A DNA stretch of 51,594 nucleotides. Source: Nonomuraea longispora (GTDB taxonomy: Bacteria > Actinomycetota > Actinomycetes > Streptosporangiales > Streptosporangiaceae). Every line of letters starts with the position of its first letter. Positions within the stretch are counted from its first letter, which is position 1. The notes beneath the pieces are model-generated. The model ran no database searches. It was not told the DNA's origin and saw nothing but the letters and a program-made list of their open reading frames with translations. Both the position numbers and the translations under genes were made by a program. This document shows, one piece after another, positions 24,830-33,098 of the stretch. The stretch spans positions 1-51,594 of the forward strand of contig NZ_SMJZ01000036.1 in assembly GCF_004348345.1 (NCBI RefSeq), given 5' to 3'.

Positions 24830-25648
24830 ATGACGGACAAGCCGACCGTGCCCTCGGCAGGCCTACGCCGGGATATGGAGATTCTCGAACTGCTCGCAGG
24901 TCACGGCGATGATCGCGATGCTGACGGGTTCGGTGTCACCTGGATCGCGCAGCGGCTGGGGCGGGAGAAAAGCCAGGTGTCCAGGGCGCTGCGGGCTCTG
25001 GAGCTCGAAGGCATGGTCGAGCGCGATCCGGTCACCCGGCGCTACCGCCTCGGGTGGCGGCTGTTCGCCCTGGCGGCGCGCACCCAGCACGCCCGGCTCG
25101 TCCAGGTCGCCGCCCCCTACCTGCGGGGGCTGACCACCACCTTCGACGAGGACGCCTACCTGTGCGTGCTGCGCGGCAACCTGGTGCTGACGCTCATGTC
25201 GGTGCCGTCGTCGCGGATCTATCACCGCGTCTGGGAGGGCATCTCCGTGCCGCTGCTCATGGCCGCCGCCGGCCGCTCCCTGGTCGCCGACTGGGACGAG
25301 CAGCGCGTACGCGACCTGCTGAGCGCCACCACCCTGCCCTCCGGGCTCGAATCGGCGGTCGGCGGCACGGAGGAGTGGCTGGCCGACCTCGCTCACGTGC
25401 GCTCGTGCGGCTACGCCGTGACGGACGTCGAGCTGGAAGACAGCACGGCCGGGGTGTCGGCGCCCGTACGCGACCATCGGGGGCTGATCACGGCGGCGAT
25501 CAGCGTGTCGGTCGCGAGGACGCATCCGGCGGCCCGGCTGCACGAGATCGGCGCCGCGGTCGGCGAGACGGCGCGTCAGCTGTCCATCTCGCTGGGCCTG
25601 GTGCCGCACGGCCGCCCGATCATGTCGCCCATGAGGGGGTCGCCATGA
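24830..25648 (+). CDS. IclR-family transcriptional regulator
   Basis: A 272-residue regulator. The winged-helix head (RRDMEILELLAGHGDDRDAD, IAQRLGREKSQVSRALRALE) is followed by the IclR effector domain (VQVAAPYLRGLTTTFDEDAY ... RSCGYAVTDVELEDSTAGVS). ATG 24830 is preferred, with GGACAGG immediately upstream. Divergence from the osmoprotectant operon and the GCAA repeats between them suggest it controls that operon. Activation versus repression cannot be told. The stop is 13 bp from the convergent DUF4142 gene. Confidence 0.92.
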   Translation: MTDKPTVPSAGLRRDMEILELLAGHGDDRDADGFGVTWIAQRLGREKSQVSRALRALELEGMVERDPVTRRYRLGWRLFALAARTQHARLVQVAAPYLRGLTTTFDEDAYLCVLRGNLVLTLMSVPSSRIYHRVWEGISVPLLMAAAGRSLVADWDEQRVRDLLSATTLPSGLESAVGGTEEWLADLAHVRSCGYAVTDVELEDSTAGVSAPVRDHRGLITAAISVSVARTHPAARLHEIGAAVGETARQLSISLGLVPHGRPIMSPMRGSP

Positions 25649-25661
25649 AAGGCGCCCGCCC

Positions 25662-26357
25662 TCAGGTGCTGGGGGTCGGGAAACTCTCCGGTGTGGTCAG
25701 CCCGGTGCTTTCGAGCAGACGCTGATGGTTGAGCACGGCGGCGTTGCACTGCTCGGAGAACTTCCTGACCAGGGTGTTCTGTGTGCTGCCTCGGACCGTG
25801 CCGATGAGGCCGAAGATCTGGCCGTGCGCCAGGCGCAGCCACTTCACGTACGTGGTGTCGTAGGCGATCCCCGTACGTCCGGAAATGTCGGACATCCAGT
25901 TCTGCTGGTCGTCGGTGGGCCTGACGGGCAGCTCCACGTTCAGCTTGGTCGCGAGGTCGCGTGCCTCCACGTCGAGATCGTGGTGCTGCGACGCGATCTC
26001 CTTGCTGATCTCGCGGACCTTGGCCGTGCTCGCCTTCTGGACGGCCTCCTGGGCGATGGTCATCTCCCACAGGGTGGCCAGCCGTACCTTCTGGATCAGC
26101 GACCGGTCCGCTTCCGACAGCGGTCCCCACTTGGTGAGCCACGTGCCGGAGCCCTGATCCTCCGTGGGCGTCCCGGAGGCGTCCTGCGTCACCTCCGGGA
26201 ACTCCGTGTCCACCGGCAGCGGGGCGGTGGTCCGCACGGTGGCGACATCGGGCAGGCCCGCACTCTGGGCGGGAAACGACGGGGCGCACGCGCCGAGCGG
26301 GACCATCCCCGCGAGACAGCAGACGACGATAACCGGACGGCAGCGTCGAAGTCGCAT
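25662..26357 (-). CDS. DUF4142 lipoprotein
   Basis: A 231-residue secreted protein. The signal peptide ends in a lipobox-like LGAC (about residue 24). After a Pro/Thr-rich linker, a helical ferritin-like DUF4142 domain covers about residues 70 to 215 (SEADRSLIQKVRLATLWEMT, REISKEIASQHHDLDVEARD). DUF4142 is a four-helix domain of unknown function found in envelope proteins. GGGGATG lies about 10 nt before ATG 26357. Monocistronic. Confidence 0.86.
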   Translation of the reverse strand: MRLRRCRPVIVVCCLAGMVPLGACAPSFPAQSAGLPDVATVRTTAPLPVDTEFPEVTQDASGTPTEDQGSGTWLTKWGPLSEADRSLIQKVRLATLWEMTIAQEAVQKASTAKVREISKEIASQHHDLDVEARDLATKLNVELPVRPTDDQQNWMSDISGRTGIAYDTTYVKWLRLAHGQIFGLIGTVRGSTQNTLVRKFSEQCNAAVLNHQRLLESTGLTTPESFPTPST

Positions 26358-26565
26358 GTGCCGTCATCCCCTCTGGCTTCGGGCTCGGCCCTGGCTGGGC
26401 GGTGCCGGGTCACTACGGGATACGCGGCGCCCGCGGGGACCGTTCAAGCGGCATGCCGAAAAGGCGCGAGAAGCGAGGCCGGAATACGGACACCCTCCGT
26501 TGCGGAAGGCGACGGACTGCTAGGGTGGGCTCGCACAACACGGTCCCCCCACCTGGACGGATGCC
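26358..26565. other. Divergent spacer upstream of STAS gene
   Basis: About 208 bp between the DUF4142 and STAS genes. It should hold both promoters; I could not identify a convincing -35/-10 pair or operator. Confidence 0.4.
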
Positions 26566-26952
26566 ATGAACCCGATGGAACCCGGCGCCTACGGGGCTCA
26601 TCCGGACTTCGACATCGGGTTCGACCGTCACGGGCGCATCGCGCTCCTGCACCTGAAGGGCCGCCTCGCCGGAGTGGCGTCGCTCGTCCTCCAGCAATAT
26701 CTCGTCAAGGTGCTGGTCGCCCGGATCCCGCCGCTGTTCATCGTGAACGTCGAGGGGCTCACCGAGACCGACGACTCCGGCCGCGAGACGCTGCGCTCGG
26801 CCGACCGGCACGCACGGGCGTCGGGCGGACGCATGCTCGTCGCGGGTGGCGACGCGGCGCTGCGCCTGCAACTGGGCGCCCTCGACCTGGTGCCGTCCGT
26901 CGACGACGCGTTCGCGGAGCTCACCAGCTCGGGCGCGGGCGACCTGCTGTAG
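26566..26952 (+). CDS. STAS-domain anti-anti-sigma-like protein
   Basis: A 128-residue single STAS domain. The pattern RIALLHLKGRLAGVASLVLQ, then PLFIVNVEGLTETDDSGRET, shows the strand-helix order of SpoIIAA-like proteins. The Ser in DDSG matches the phosphorylation site controlled by an HATPase kinase and a SpoIIE-type phosphatase. Residues 1 to 18 are an extra N-terminal tail. It is followed 104 bp later by the Dps gene. No kinase partner is adjacent. Confidence 0.82.
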   Translation: MNPMEPGAYGAHPDFDIGFDRHGRIALLHLKGRLAGVASLVLQQYLVKVLVARIPPLFIVNVEGLTETDDSGRETLRSADRHARASGGRMLVAGGDAALRLQLGALDLVPSVDDAFAELTSSGAGDLL

Positions 26953-27055
26953 CCACGCGCGGGTCTTTTCCGATTGATGGACCGACGTGGTGCTCATGTG
27001 CCCTGGTCAAGGGGAATGTTCGCTCCGACGCGATCCGCAGAGGAAGGAACGGCCC

Positions 27056-27661
27056 GTGCCCACCACCAGACGCACCACCAAGCCCCGCAAGAAAGGCTCC
27101 AGCCAGCCGTGGATTCACCAGGACGGCGTTGAGATCCAGGAGTTCGGCACGGTCCGCATGTTCCCGCTCGGGCTCACGTACGAAGCGCGGATGTACTCCT
27201 GCCAGCGCCTCAACCAGGTGCTCGCGGACACGCAGATCCTCTACAGCCTGTACAAGAAGCACCACTGGCTGATGCGCGGCCCCACCTTCTACCAGCTCCA
27301 CCTGCTGCTCGACAAGCACGCCGCGGAGCAGCTCGAGATCATCGACTCGCTCGCCGAGCGGGTGCAGACCCTCGGCGGCGTGGCGGTCGGCGACCCCAGG
27401 CACGTCGCCGAGATCACCGTCATCCAGCGCCCGCCGGACGGCGCGGAGGAGGTGCCCGCCATGTTGTCGCGGCTGATCGAGGCGCACGAGGCGATCCTGG
27501 TGGCGGCGCACGACGCGGCCGCCCGCACCGCCGAGATGGGCGACGACGGCACCAACGACCTGCTGGTCTCCGACGTCATCCGCACGGGAGAGCTGCAGAC
27601 CTGGTTCCTCATCGAGCACCTGGTGGACACGCCGCTGGTCGAGCCGGCCCGAGACCGCTGA
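27056..27661 (+). CDS. Dps-family ferritin-like DNA-protection protein
   Basis: A 201-residue Dps homologue. GTG 27056 has GAGGAAGG about 8 nt upstream. A basic tail of about 20 residues (TTRRTTKPRKKG) may bind DNA. The ferroxidase-site pattern is in KKHHWLMRGPTFYQLHLLLD and the following KHAAEQLEIIDSLAER (His, His, Asp, Glu as in Dps). It oxidises and stores iron and protects DNA during starvation or peroxide stress. It is longer than E. coli Dps (167) because of both tails. Confidence 0.93.
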   Translation: MPTTRRTTKPRKKGSSQPWIHQDGVEIQEFGTVRMFPLGLTYEARMYSCQRLNQVLADTQILYSLYKKHHWLMRGPTFYQLHLLLDKHAAEQLEIIDSLAERVQTLGGVAVGDPRHVAEITVIQRPPDGAEEVPAMLSRLIEAHEAILVAAHDAAARTAEMGDDGTNDLLVSDVIRTGELQTWFLIEHLVDTPLVEPARDR

Positions 27662-27712
27662 AGAGCCGGGCCGGTGATGCGCCGCGGGAAGGCGTGAGGC
27701 ATCCTCTCAAGG

Positions 27713-28216
27713 ATGACCCCCAGGAACAGCCCCCGCACCACGCTCGTACGACGCATGCGCAACCTCGCGGTGCTCGAACCGGTGAACATCGTGATCTTCG
27801 GCCTGGTGGCGTTCGTGGTCCTGCCCGCGCCGCTCAACACCGTCAACGTGACGGGGTTCGTCCTGGTGGCCGTGCATCTGCTGATCGGGGGCGCGTACTG
27901 GGCGATCAAGGTGCGGCAGTTGCGCGCCCGGCTGCCGGTACCGCCGATGATCGCCGCCTTCTGGTGGTTGCGCCGGTTGTGCGAGACAGCCCTGGTCGCC
28001 GGGTTCGTCGTGCTGGCGGTGTTCGCGGCGCGCGGGGAGGTGGGGCTCGAATCGGTGCCGGGCGTCCTGTTCTACCTGATGGCGGTGGCCGAGTACGTGA
28101 ACTACTTCCACTGGCAGCTCAGCCACCAGACCTCCGCCGACCTCGCGAGGTTGCTGCGGACGCGGCGCGTGCACCGTTCGCACCTCTACCTGGACATGCG
28201 CGCTCACCGATCCTGA
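27713..28216 (+). CDS. Integral membrane protein, four helices
   Basis: A 167-residue membrane protein of unknown function. Helices are at about residues 24 to 41 (VNIVIFGLVAFVVLPAPLNT), 43 to 65, 82 to 105 (TALVAGFVVLAVFAARGEVG) and 112 to 125; the tail is Arg/His-rich (RTRRVHRSHLYLDMRAHRS). It lies 51 bp after the Dps gene and could share its transcript. I do not recognise the family. Confidence 0.65.
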   Translation: MTPRNSPRTTLVRRMRNLAVLEPVNIVIFGLVAFVVLPAPLNTVNVTGFVLVAVHLLIGGAYWAIKVRQLRARLPVPPMIAAFWWLRRLCETALVAGFVVLAVFAARGEVGLESVPGVLFYLMAVAEYVNYFHWQLSHQTSADLARLLRTRRVHRSHLYLDMRAHRS

Positions 28217-28300
28217 GCGTCCTCGACGCAGGAGCCGCGCGCCGGCCACGTCGCGCGGGAGAGGGGCCGTCCGCCCGCTCCCCTGGCTAGAGTCCCCGGA

Positions 28301-29347
28301 ATGGAAGAGACCTCCCGCAACACGACCTACGGCGCCGTGGCCACCTCTCTCGCCTTCCACGGCGACCACGAGCTGGGCGAACTGCTGAAGGAGGCCGTCC
28401 CGCTCGGCTCCGGCGTCGGCGGGAGGTCGGCGCTGCTGGAGGTGGAAGGAACGCCGGTGTTCGTGAAACAGGTGCCTCTCACCGACCGGGAGCTGCTGCC
28501 GGAGACCGTCCGGTCCACCGCGAACGTCTTCGGGCTCCCGCCCTTCTGCCGCTACGGCATCGGCGGCATCGGCGGTCCGGGCGGCGGTGCGTGGCGGGAG
28601 CTGGCCGTGCACGTCATGACCACGAACTGGGTGCTGGCCGGGCGGTTCCCCGGTTTCCCGCTGATGTACCACTGGCGGGTGCTGCCGGACGGCCCGCATC
28701 CGCCGCCGGAGGAGCTGGCCGACGTGGAGCGGGCGGTCGCCTTCTGGGGCGGCGGCCCTGAGGTGCGGGAGCGCATCGAAGAGCTCCACCGCTCCCGGGC
28801 GAGTCTCGTGTTGTTCCTCGAACACTTCCCGCACGACCTGCACGAATGGCTCAAGGCGCCGGTGGCGGCAGGGGGCGAGACCGCCGGCTCGGCCTGTGAG
28901 CTGGTGGAGCGGGAGCTGGAGTCGGGGGTCTCGTTCATGAACGCCCACGGCCTGCTGCACTTCGACGCCCACTTCCAGAACATCCTGACCGACGGGCGCC
29001 GGCTCTACTTCGCCGACTTCGGGTTGTCGATCTCCTCGCGCTTCACGATGTCGAGCGAGGAGTCGGACTTCTTCCGCCGGCACGCCACGTACGACCGCGC
29101 GTACACGCGTACACACCTGGTGAACTGGCTGGCGGCCGAGCTGTACGGCGCCGCCACGGCGGACGAGCGGGGCGTCCTCATGCGCAGGTGGGCCGACGGG
29201 GAGCGGCCCGAAGGCGTCCCGGAGACGGTCGCGGCGATCCTCACCCGGCACAGCCCGGTGGCCATCGTGATGTCCGGCTTCTACCGCCGGTTCCAGCGGG
29301 AGAGCCGGCTGGTGCCGTACCCGCTGGAGGAGATCCTCGCGTTGTGA
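28301..29347 (+). CDS. Protein-kinase-like protein (APH/Ser-Thr kinase fold)
   Basis: A 348-residue protein with recognisable kinase elements: Lys56 in TPVFVKQVPL, Glu100 in WRELAVH (helix C partner), the catalytic loop HGLLHFDAHFQNIL (Asp222, Asn227) and YFADFGLS (Asp239) as the DFG segment. The Gly-rich loop is GSGVGGRSALL. A long insert rich in Pro and Gly separates the lobes. All catalytic residues are present, so activity is plausible. The substrate, protein or small molecule, is unknown. It ends just before a strong bidirectional terminator. Confidence 0.75.
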   Translation: MEETSRNTTYGAVATSLAFHGDHELGELLKEAVPLGSGVGGRSALLEVEGTPVFVKQVPLTDRELLPETVRSTANVFGLPPFCRYGIGGIGGPGGGAWRELAVHVMTTNWVLAGRFPGFPLMYHWRVLPDGPHPPPEELADVERAVAFWGGGPEVRERIEELHRSRASLVLFLEHFPHDLHEWLKAPVAAGGETAGSACELVERELESGVSFMNAHGLLHFDAHFQNILTDGRRLYFADFGLSISSRFTMSSEESDFFRRHATYDRAYTRTHLVNWLAAELYGAATADERGVLMRRWADGERPEGVPETVAAILTRHSPVAIVMSGFYRRFQRESRLVPYPLEEILAL

Positions 29348-29355
29348 CGTGTCGC

Positions 29356-29393
29356 GCCGGGAGGGCCGGAAATCACGCCCCGGCCCTCCCGGC
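29356..29393. terminator. Bidirectional terminator
   Basis: Perfect 14-bp stem GCCGGGAGGGCCGG (29356-29369) and CCGGCCCTCCCGGC (29380-29393) with a 10-nt loop, placed exactly between the converging kinase-like and DksA-like genes. Confidence 0.85.
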
Positions 29394-29397
29394 TCTC

Positions 29398-29739
29398 TCA
29401 GGCGGCTTCGTGCCGGCGCTGGCAGCCGATGCAGTAGCGCGCCAGCGGCCGGATCTTGAGCCGCTCGAACGGGATGCCCGTCTCGCAGTGGGAGCAGCGC
29501 CCGTAGGTGCCCTCGGACAGCCGTTCGAGGGCCTGGCCGAGCTCGGCGATGGCGCGGTCGGCGGCGGCGATGTTGACGAGCAGTTCCTGCCACGTGTCGT
29601 CGGCACCACTGCCCTCGCTCGCCGCCGCCTGCAGACCGGCCAGCTGGTTGCTGCGCCTGGCCAGCTGCTCCTGGAGCTCCTGGCGCAGCGTCTCGGCCTG
29701 CACGCTGCTGAGGTGAGTCGTTCCGTTGGTGTCAGTCAT
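29398..29739 (-). CDS. DksA/TraR-family zinc-finger protein (downstream copy)
   Basis: A 113-residue protein: a helical coiled-coil arm (about residues 10 to 75: AETLRQELQEQLARRSNQLA) and a C4 zinc finger, CSHC then CIGC with 17 residues between the pairs. DksA/TraR proteins insert the arm into the RNA polymerase secondary channel. Its ATG at 29739 lies inside the end of the preceding gene (8-bp overlap), so the two are co-translated. The full carboxylate tip of E. coli DksA is not obvious. Confidence 0.88.
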   Translation of the reverse strand: MTDTNGTTHLSSVQAETLRQELQEQLARRSNQLAGLQAAASEGSGADDTWQELLVNIAAADRAIAELGQALERLSEGTYGRCSHCETGIPFERLKIRPLARYCIGCQRRHEAA

Positions 29740-30037
29740 GCTGATGTCCTCTCTGGAGCGCGCACCGGTCGCAGATGCTCCGGTACGGCATCCGCAGGAG
29801 CTGTTCGTAGGCGATGAAAGTCCCGCAGCCCCGGCACGTTCCGTAGATGCCCCTGTCCATGCGGTCGAGTGCGGTCTCGATCTCGGACGTGCGGGCATCG
29901 GCCGTGGCGCCGGACGGTCGGGGGCGGGACAGGGCGGCCGTGAGCTGCTCCTGCAGCAGCTCACGAAGTTCCTCCAGCCGCGCCAGGTGCCGCTCGTAGT
30001 GCTGCAGGTGCGTGTGGACTGATTTGACGTCGGCCAT
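29732..30037 (-). CDS. DksA/TraR-family zinc-finger protein (upstream copy)
   Basis: A 101-residue paralogue of the next gene: a coiled-coil arm (YERHLARLEELRELLQEQLT) and a C4 finger, CRGC then CDRC with 17 intervening residues. Sequence identity to the second copy outside the finger is low, so the pair is not a recent duplication. AAGGAGC lies about 8 nt before ATG 30037. Together they may form distinct RNA-polymerase modulators made in fixed ratio. Confidence 0.88.
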   Translation of the reverse strand: MADVKSVHTHLQHYERHLARLEELRELLQEQLTAALSRPRPSGATADARTSEIETALDRMDRGIYGTCRGCGTFIAYEQLLRMPYRSICDRCALQRGHQHD

Positions 30038-30167
30038 GACAGTGTTCGGCTCCTTGCTTGCGGATAACGGCGCACCCCCGGGGGTGGCCGAAGGCAGCGC
30101 TCACGGACGGGGACCGGGCATGTGCCACCGGGCCTCGCACCGCGCGAGCGGCAGGAGAAGAGGAGCG

Positions 30168-30539
30168 CTAGATCAGCGGCGGACTGCGCGATCCGGCCGT
30201 GCGGTGCGCGAGTTGCTGGGGATCGCGGATCCCGCCTGGATCGAGCCCGGCGGCGGGCAACCTCGCGAGCAGCCCGGCCTCGTGCCGGCGCTCACCGCGC
30301 AGGGGCGGCCACAGCGGCAGCACCTGGCGCTCGCCGGTCGCGGTCTGCGGCGGCATGCTCGACAACTGCGCGTCCCACGCCTCGGGTGTCCACGTCTGCA
30401 TGGCGCCCAGGCCGGGTTGGTAGGCACGGCCGCCGTGCCAGTTGTATGTTGATCCGACCAGCAACAAGGACAGCAGGACCAGACCCATCACGCCGGCGAA
30501 CGTGATGGGCCCTCGTGGTGTTCTCCACGGTCCCGTCAT
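30168..30539 (-). CDS. Small membrane-anchored hypothetical protein
   Basis: A 123-residue frame from ATG 30539: a basic head, one helix (FAGVMGLVLLSLLLVGSTYN) and an extracellular Trp/Pro-rich part (WHGGRAYQPGLGAMQTWTPE). The C-terminal 45 residues are Arg/Gly/Pro-rich and less convincing. Earlier Met codons at about 30573 are alternatives. The ribosome binding site is weak. I do not recognise the family. Confidence 0.5.
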   Translation of the reverse strand: MTGPWRTPRGPITFAGVMGLVLLSLLLVGSTYNWHGGRAYQPGLGAMQTWTPEAWDAQLSSMPPQTATGERQVLPLWPPLRGERRHEAGLLARLPAAGLDPGGIRDPQQLAHRTAGSRSPPLI

Positions 30540-30775
30540 AAGGCCGACCATAGCCCAGACGGTGGGAAAAGGCATGTGTGCCGGTTCGGCGGAAACCGCG
30601 GCCGTCCCGCCTAGCCGGGACCGGGGGTGTACGGATCCTGGGTGAGCCCCACCAGGCCGGGTAGAATGCGACATTGAGGTATGAATTCCGCAGGTCGCGG
30701 CGTGGCCGCGGCGGCTGGAGGTGATGCCGTCTCTCCGAGAAGACCGTCACTCCACTGCACGAGGGAAGGAACGTC

Positions 30776-31999
30776 ATGCCTGGCAACAAAGCCGTCGTCT
30801 ACGAAGGTCCAGGCAAGGTCGAGGTACACGAGACCGACTACCCGGAGTTCGAGCTCAAGGACGGTCCGGGGGTCAACCCGGCCAACGTGGGGCGCAAGCT
30901 GCCGCACGCCGCGATACTGAGGACCGTCGCGACCAACATCTGCGGCAGCGACCAGCACATGGTCCGCGGCCGGACCACGGCGCCGCACGGCCTCGTGCTG
31001 GGGCATGAGATCACCGGCGAGGTCGTCGAGACCGGGCCGGACGTCGAGTTCATCAAGACCGGCGACCTCGTGTCCGCGCCGTTCAACATCTCCTGCGGGC
31101 GCTGCCGCAACTGCAAGGAGCGCAAGACGGGCATCTGCGAGAACGTCAACCCCGACCGTCCCGGATCCGCGTACGGCTACGTCGACATGGGCGGCTGGGT
31201 CGGAGGACAGGCGGAGTACGCGCTGGTTCCCTACGCGGACTGGAACCTGCTCAAGTTCCCGGACAAGGACCGGGCCATGGCCAAGATCCTCGATCTGGCC
31301 ATGCTCTCCGACATCTTCCCGACCGGCTTCCACGGCTGCGTCAGCGCCGGCGTGGGCCCGGGATCGACCGTCTACATCGCCGGCGCGGGGCCGGTGGGTC
31401 TGGCCGCCGCCGTGTCGGGGTTCCTGCTCGGAGCCGCCGTGGTGATCGTGGGCGACCTCAACAAGGAGCGTCTGCAGCAGGCGCGCAGCTTCGGCTGCGA
31501 GACCGTCGACGTGTCGGCCGGCGAGCCGAGGGACCAGATCGAGCAGCTCCTCGGCGTGCCGGAGGTCGACTGCGCCGTGGACGCCGTGGGCTTCGAGGCC
31601 CGTGGCCACGGGCGCGCGTCGGAGGAGGAGCACCCGGCCACCGTGCTCAACTCGCTCATGGACCTCACGCGGGCGGGCGGTGCGCTGGGCATCCCCGGCC
31701 TGTACGTGACCGGAGACCCCGGAGCGCCCGACGAGGCCGCCAAGCACGGATCGTTGTCGATCCAGTTCGGTCTCGGCTGGGCCAAGTCGCACAGCTTCGT
31801 CACCGGTCAGTGCCCGGTCATGAAGTACAACCGCCAGCTGATGACGGCGATCCTGCACGACCGCGTGCAGATCGCGAAGGCGGTCAACGCCACGCCTATC
31901 CCGCTGGACCAGGCGCCGCAGGGATACCACGAGTTCGACGAGGGTGCTGCCCGCAAGTACGTGCTCGACCCGCACAACATGTTGTCCACGGCGGCCTAG
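30776..31999 (+). CDS. fdhA: Glutathione-independent formaldehyde dehydrogenase
   Basis: A 407-residue zinc-dependent medium-chain dehydrogenase, oxidising formaldehyde to formate with NAD+ without glutathione (Pseudomonas putida-type). Evidence: the characteristic start NKAVVYEGPGKVEVHETDYP, catalytic zinc ligands in TNICGSDQHMVRG and GHEITGEV, structural zinc Cys cluster SCGRCRNCKERKTGIC, and the NAD-binding GAGPVGLAAAVSGFLLGAAV. The extended C-terminal half is typical for this subgroup. GAGGGAAGGAA precedes ATG 30776. It is monocistronic with a strong terminator, and may detoxify endogenous formaldehyde. Confidence 0.95.
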   Translation: MPGNKAVVYEGPGKVEVHETDYPEFELKDGPGVNPANVGRKLPHAAILRTVATNICGSDQHMVRGRTTAPHGLVLGHEITGEVVETGPDVEFIKTGDLVSAPFNISCGRCRNCKERKTGICENVNPDRPGSAYGYVDMGGWVGGQAEYALVPYADWNLLKFPDKDRAMAKILDLAMLSDIFPTGFHGCVSAGVGPGSTVYIAGAGPVGLAAAVSGFLLGAAVVIVGDLNKERLQQARSFGCETVDVSAGEPRDQIEQLLGVPEVDCAVDAVGFEARGHGRASEEEHPATVLNSLMDLTRAGGALGIPGLYVTGDPGAPDEAAKHGSLSIQFGLGWAKSHSFVTGQCPVMKYNRQLMTAILHDRVQIAKAVNATPIPLDQAPQGYHEFDEGAARKYVLDPHNMLSTAA

Positions 32000-32008
32000 C
32001 GTCACCCA

Positions 32009-32040
32009 GGGCCGCGAGCTGTGCTCGCGGCCCTTCTTCC
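32009..32040 (+). terminator. Intrinsic terminator of fdhA
   Basis: A perfect 10-bp stem GGGCCGCGAG (32009-32018) and CTCGCGGCCC (32024-32033), with loop CTGTG and a short pyrimidine run TTCTTCC, starts 9 nt after the fdhA stop. Confidence 0.9.
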
Positions 32041-32304
32041 TGCGTTATTCCGGCCGTTTGTAAGGGCCGAATCTCCGCTATTTCGTGTCATGTCGACTTC
32101 TCTTGGGCGGGGAGTTATGGAGTTCCCGGAACAAGCTGAAGGGGCGATATTGGCTTTTTTTCACCGGTTCTTTCCCGGTGCTGGGACTTCGGGCTCGGCG
32201 TGGCGTTGTGGAGCAGCTCGCGGCAACTGTAAGCATCGTACCGATCTCGTTGGCTTGCCCGCCGACAGTCGCGGCCACGGGTCGCATTCCGAAAGGAACG
32301 GTAC
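32040..32304 (+). other. AT-richer structured leader upstream of His-rich secreted protein
   Basis: This 265-bp gap holds no convincing gene and is clearly poorer in GC than its surroundings, especially 32040-32170, with a T7 run at 32155-32161. Visible elements: GTTCC/GGAAC (32122-32132); CACCGG/CCGGTG with a 7-nt loop just after the T run; and, closer to the gene, a nested fold with outer arms CGCG-ACTGT and ACAGT-CGCG, an AAGC/GCTT pair and an inner hairpin ATCGTACCGAT. I could not match it to a known riboswitch class. It may be a promoter followed by a structured 5' UTR. Confidence 0.45.
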
Positions 32305-32964
32305 ATGTTCACGCTTATTCCCCGAGCAGGAAAAACGGCTAAGTCCAAAGTGGGACATTCGCTGCGGAGTATGACGAAGTCAACGGTGCACGGCACCTTG
32401 ACCATGGCGCTGGTGGTCACCCTGGCCCCGGCGGCGCTCGCGGCGGACGACGACGACAAGCACAGGCACAAGCACAAGCATCGCGATCATCACGGTCGTT
32501 GCAGCCCGCACACGTTCTTCAGGGTCAAGCGCCTGTCGCCGCGCAACTTCTTCGTGCCGCGCACGCGCTTCATCGACGGCCCCGGCGGCTCGATGACGGT
32601 GTCCGTCACGCGCGAGCACGAGGTGCTCGCCTTCCTCGAGACCGAGCGCGAGCGTACGGTCGACTTCACCGCCGGCGACGTCGTCCGCAGCCTGCGCAAG
32701 CTGGGGCTTCCCCACCTCGAGGAGCGGCACATGGTCTTCACCGGGCACGAGTACACCCGGGAGATCTCCAAGGGCAAGTACGGCAACATGTGGTACCGCG
32801 TCTTCGGCTACCGCGTCGGCTGGTCGGCCTGGCGGGTGCTCGGCACGTGCCGCCACGTCGAGGTCGGCACCGGCATCGCCAACGTCCCCTCAAGGGTGGA
32901 GGGCTGGCGTTACTGGGAGACCAAGCATCCGAAGTTCAAGAACCGCCTGCTGTCCTGGAAGTGA
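32305..32964 (+). CDS. Secreted protein with His/Asp-rich N-terminus
   Basis: A 219-residue protein with a long signal sequence (basic head, then GTLTMALVVTLAPAALA, cleavage after about residue 46). The mature protein begins DDDDKHRHKHKHRDHHGR, a likely metal-binding stretch, and continues into a single domain of about 150 residues rich in aromatic and basic residues (SPRNFFVPRTRFIDGPGGSM; GYRVGWSAWRVLGTCRHVEV). AAAGGAA lies 7 nt before ATG 32305. I do not recognise the domain. The AT-richer upstream region may indicate special regulation or acquired DNA. Zinc or copper binding is inferred from composition only. Confidence 0.75.
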   Translation: MFTLIPRAGKTAKSKVGHSLRSMTKSTVHGTLTMALVVTLAPAALAADDDDKHRHKHKHRDHHGRCSPHTFFRVKRLSPRNFFVPRTRFIDGPGGSMTVSVTREHEVLAFLETERERTVDFTAGDVVRSLRKLGLPHLEERHMVFTGHEYTREISKGKYGNMWYRVFGYRVGWSAWRVLGTCRHVEVGTGIANVPSRVEGWRYWETKHPKFKNRLLSWK

Positions 32965-33098
32965 CGAGGCCGAGCCCGTGACCCCGAACGTGGCACCGGG
33001 ACCTCGGCACGGTGGGCCGGGGACTCGATGCCAGGTTAGCGGAGGTGGCGGGCCGCCTCACCGCCCGTGAGCCGCCCGTGAGCCTTGAGCTGCCGTGG

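Noticed and set aside
32040..32304. Cyclic-di-AMP (ydaO) or other known riboswitch before the secreted protein
   Set aside because: The conserved core sequences I know for ydaO are not present; only unspecific dyads are seen.
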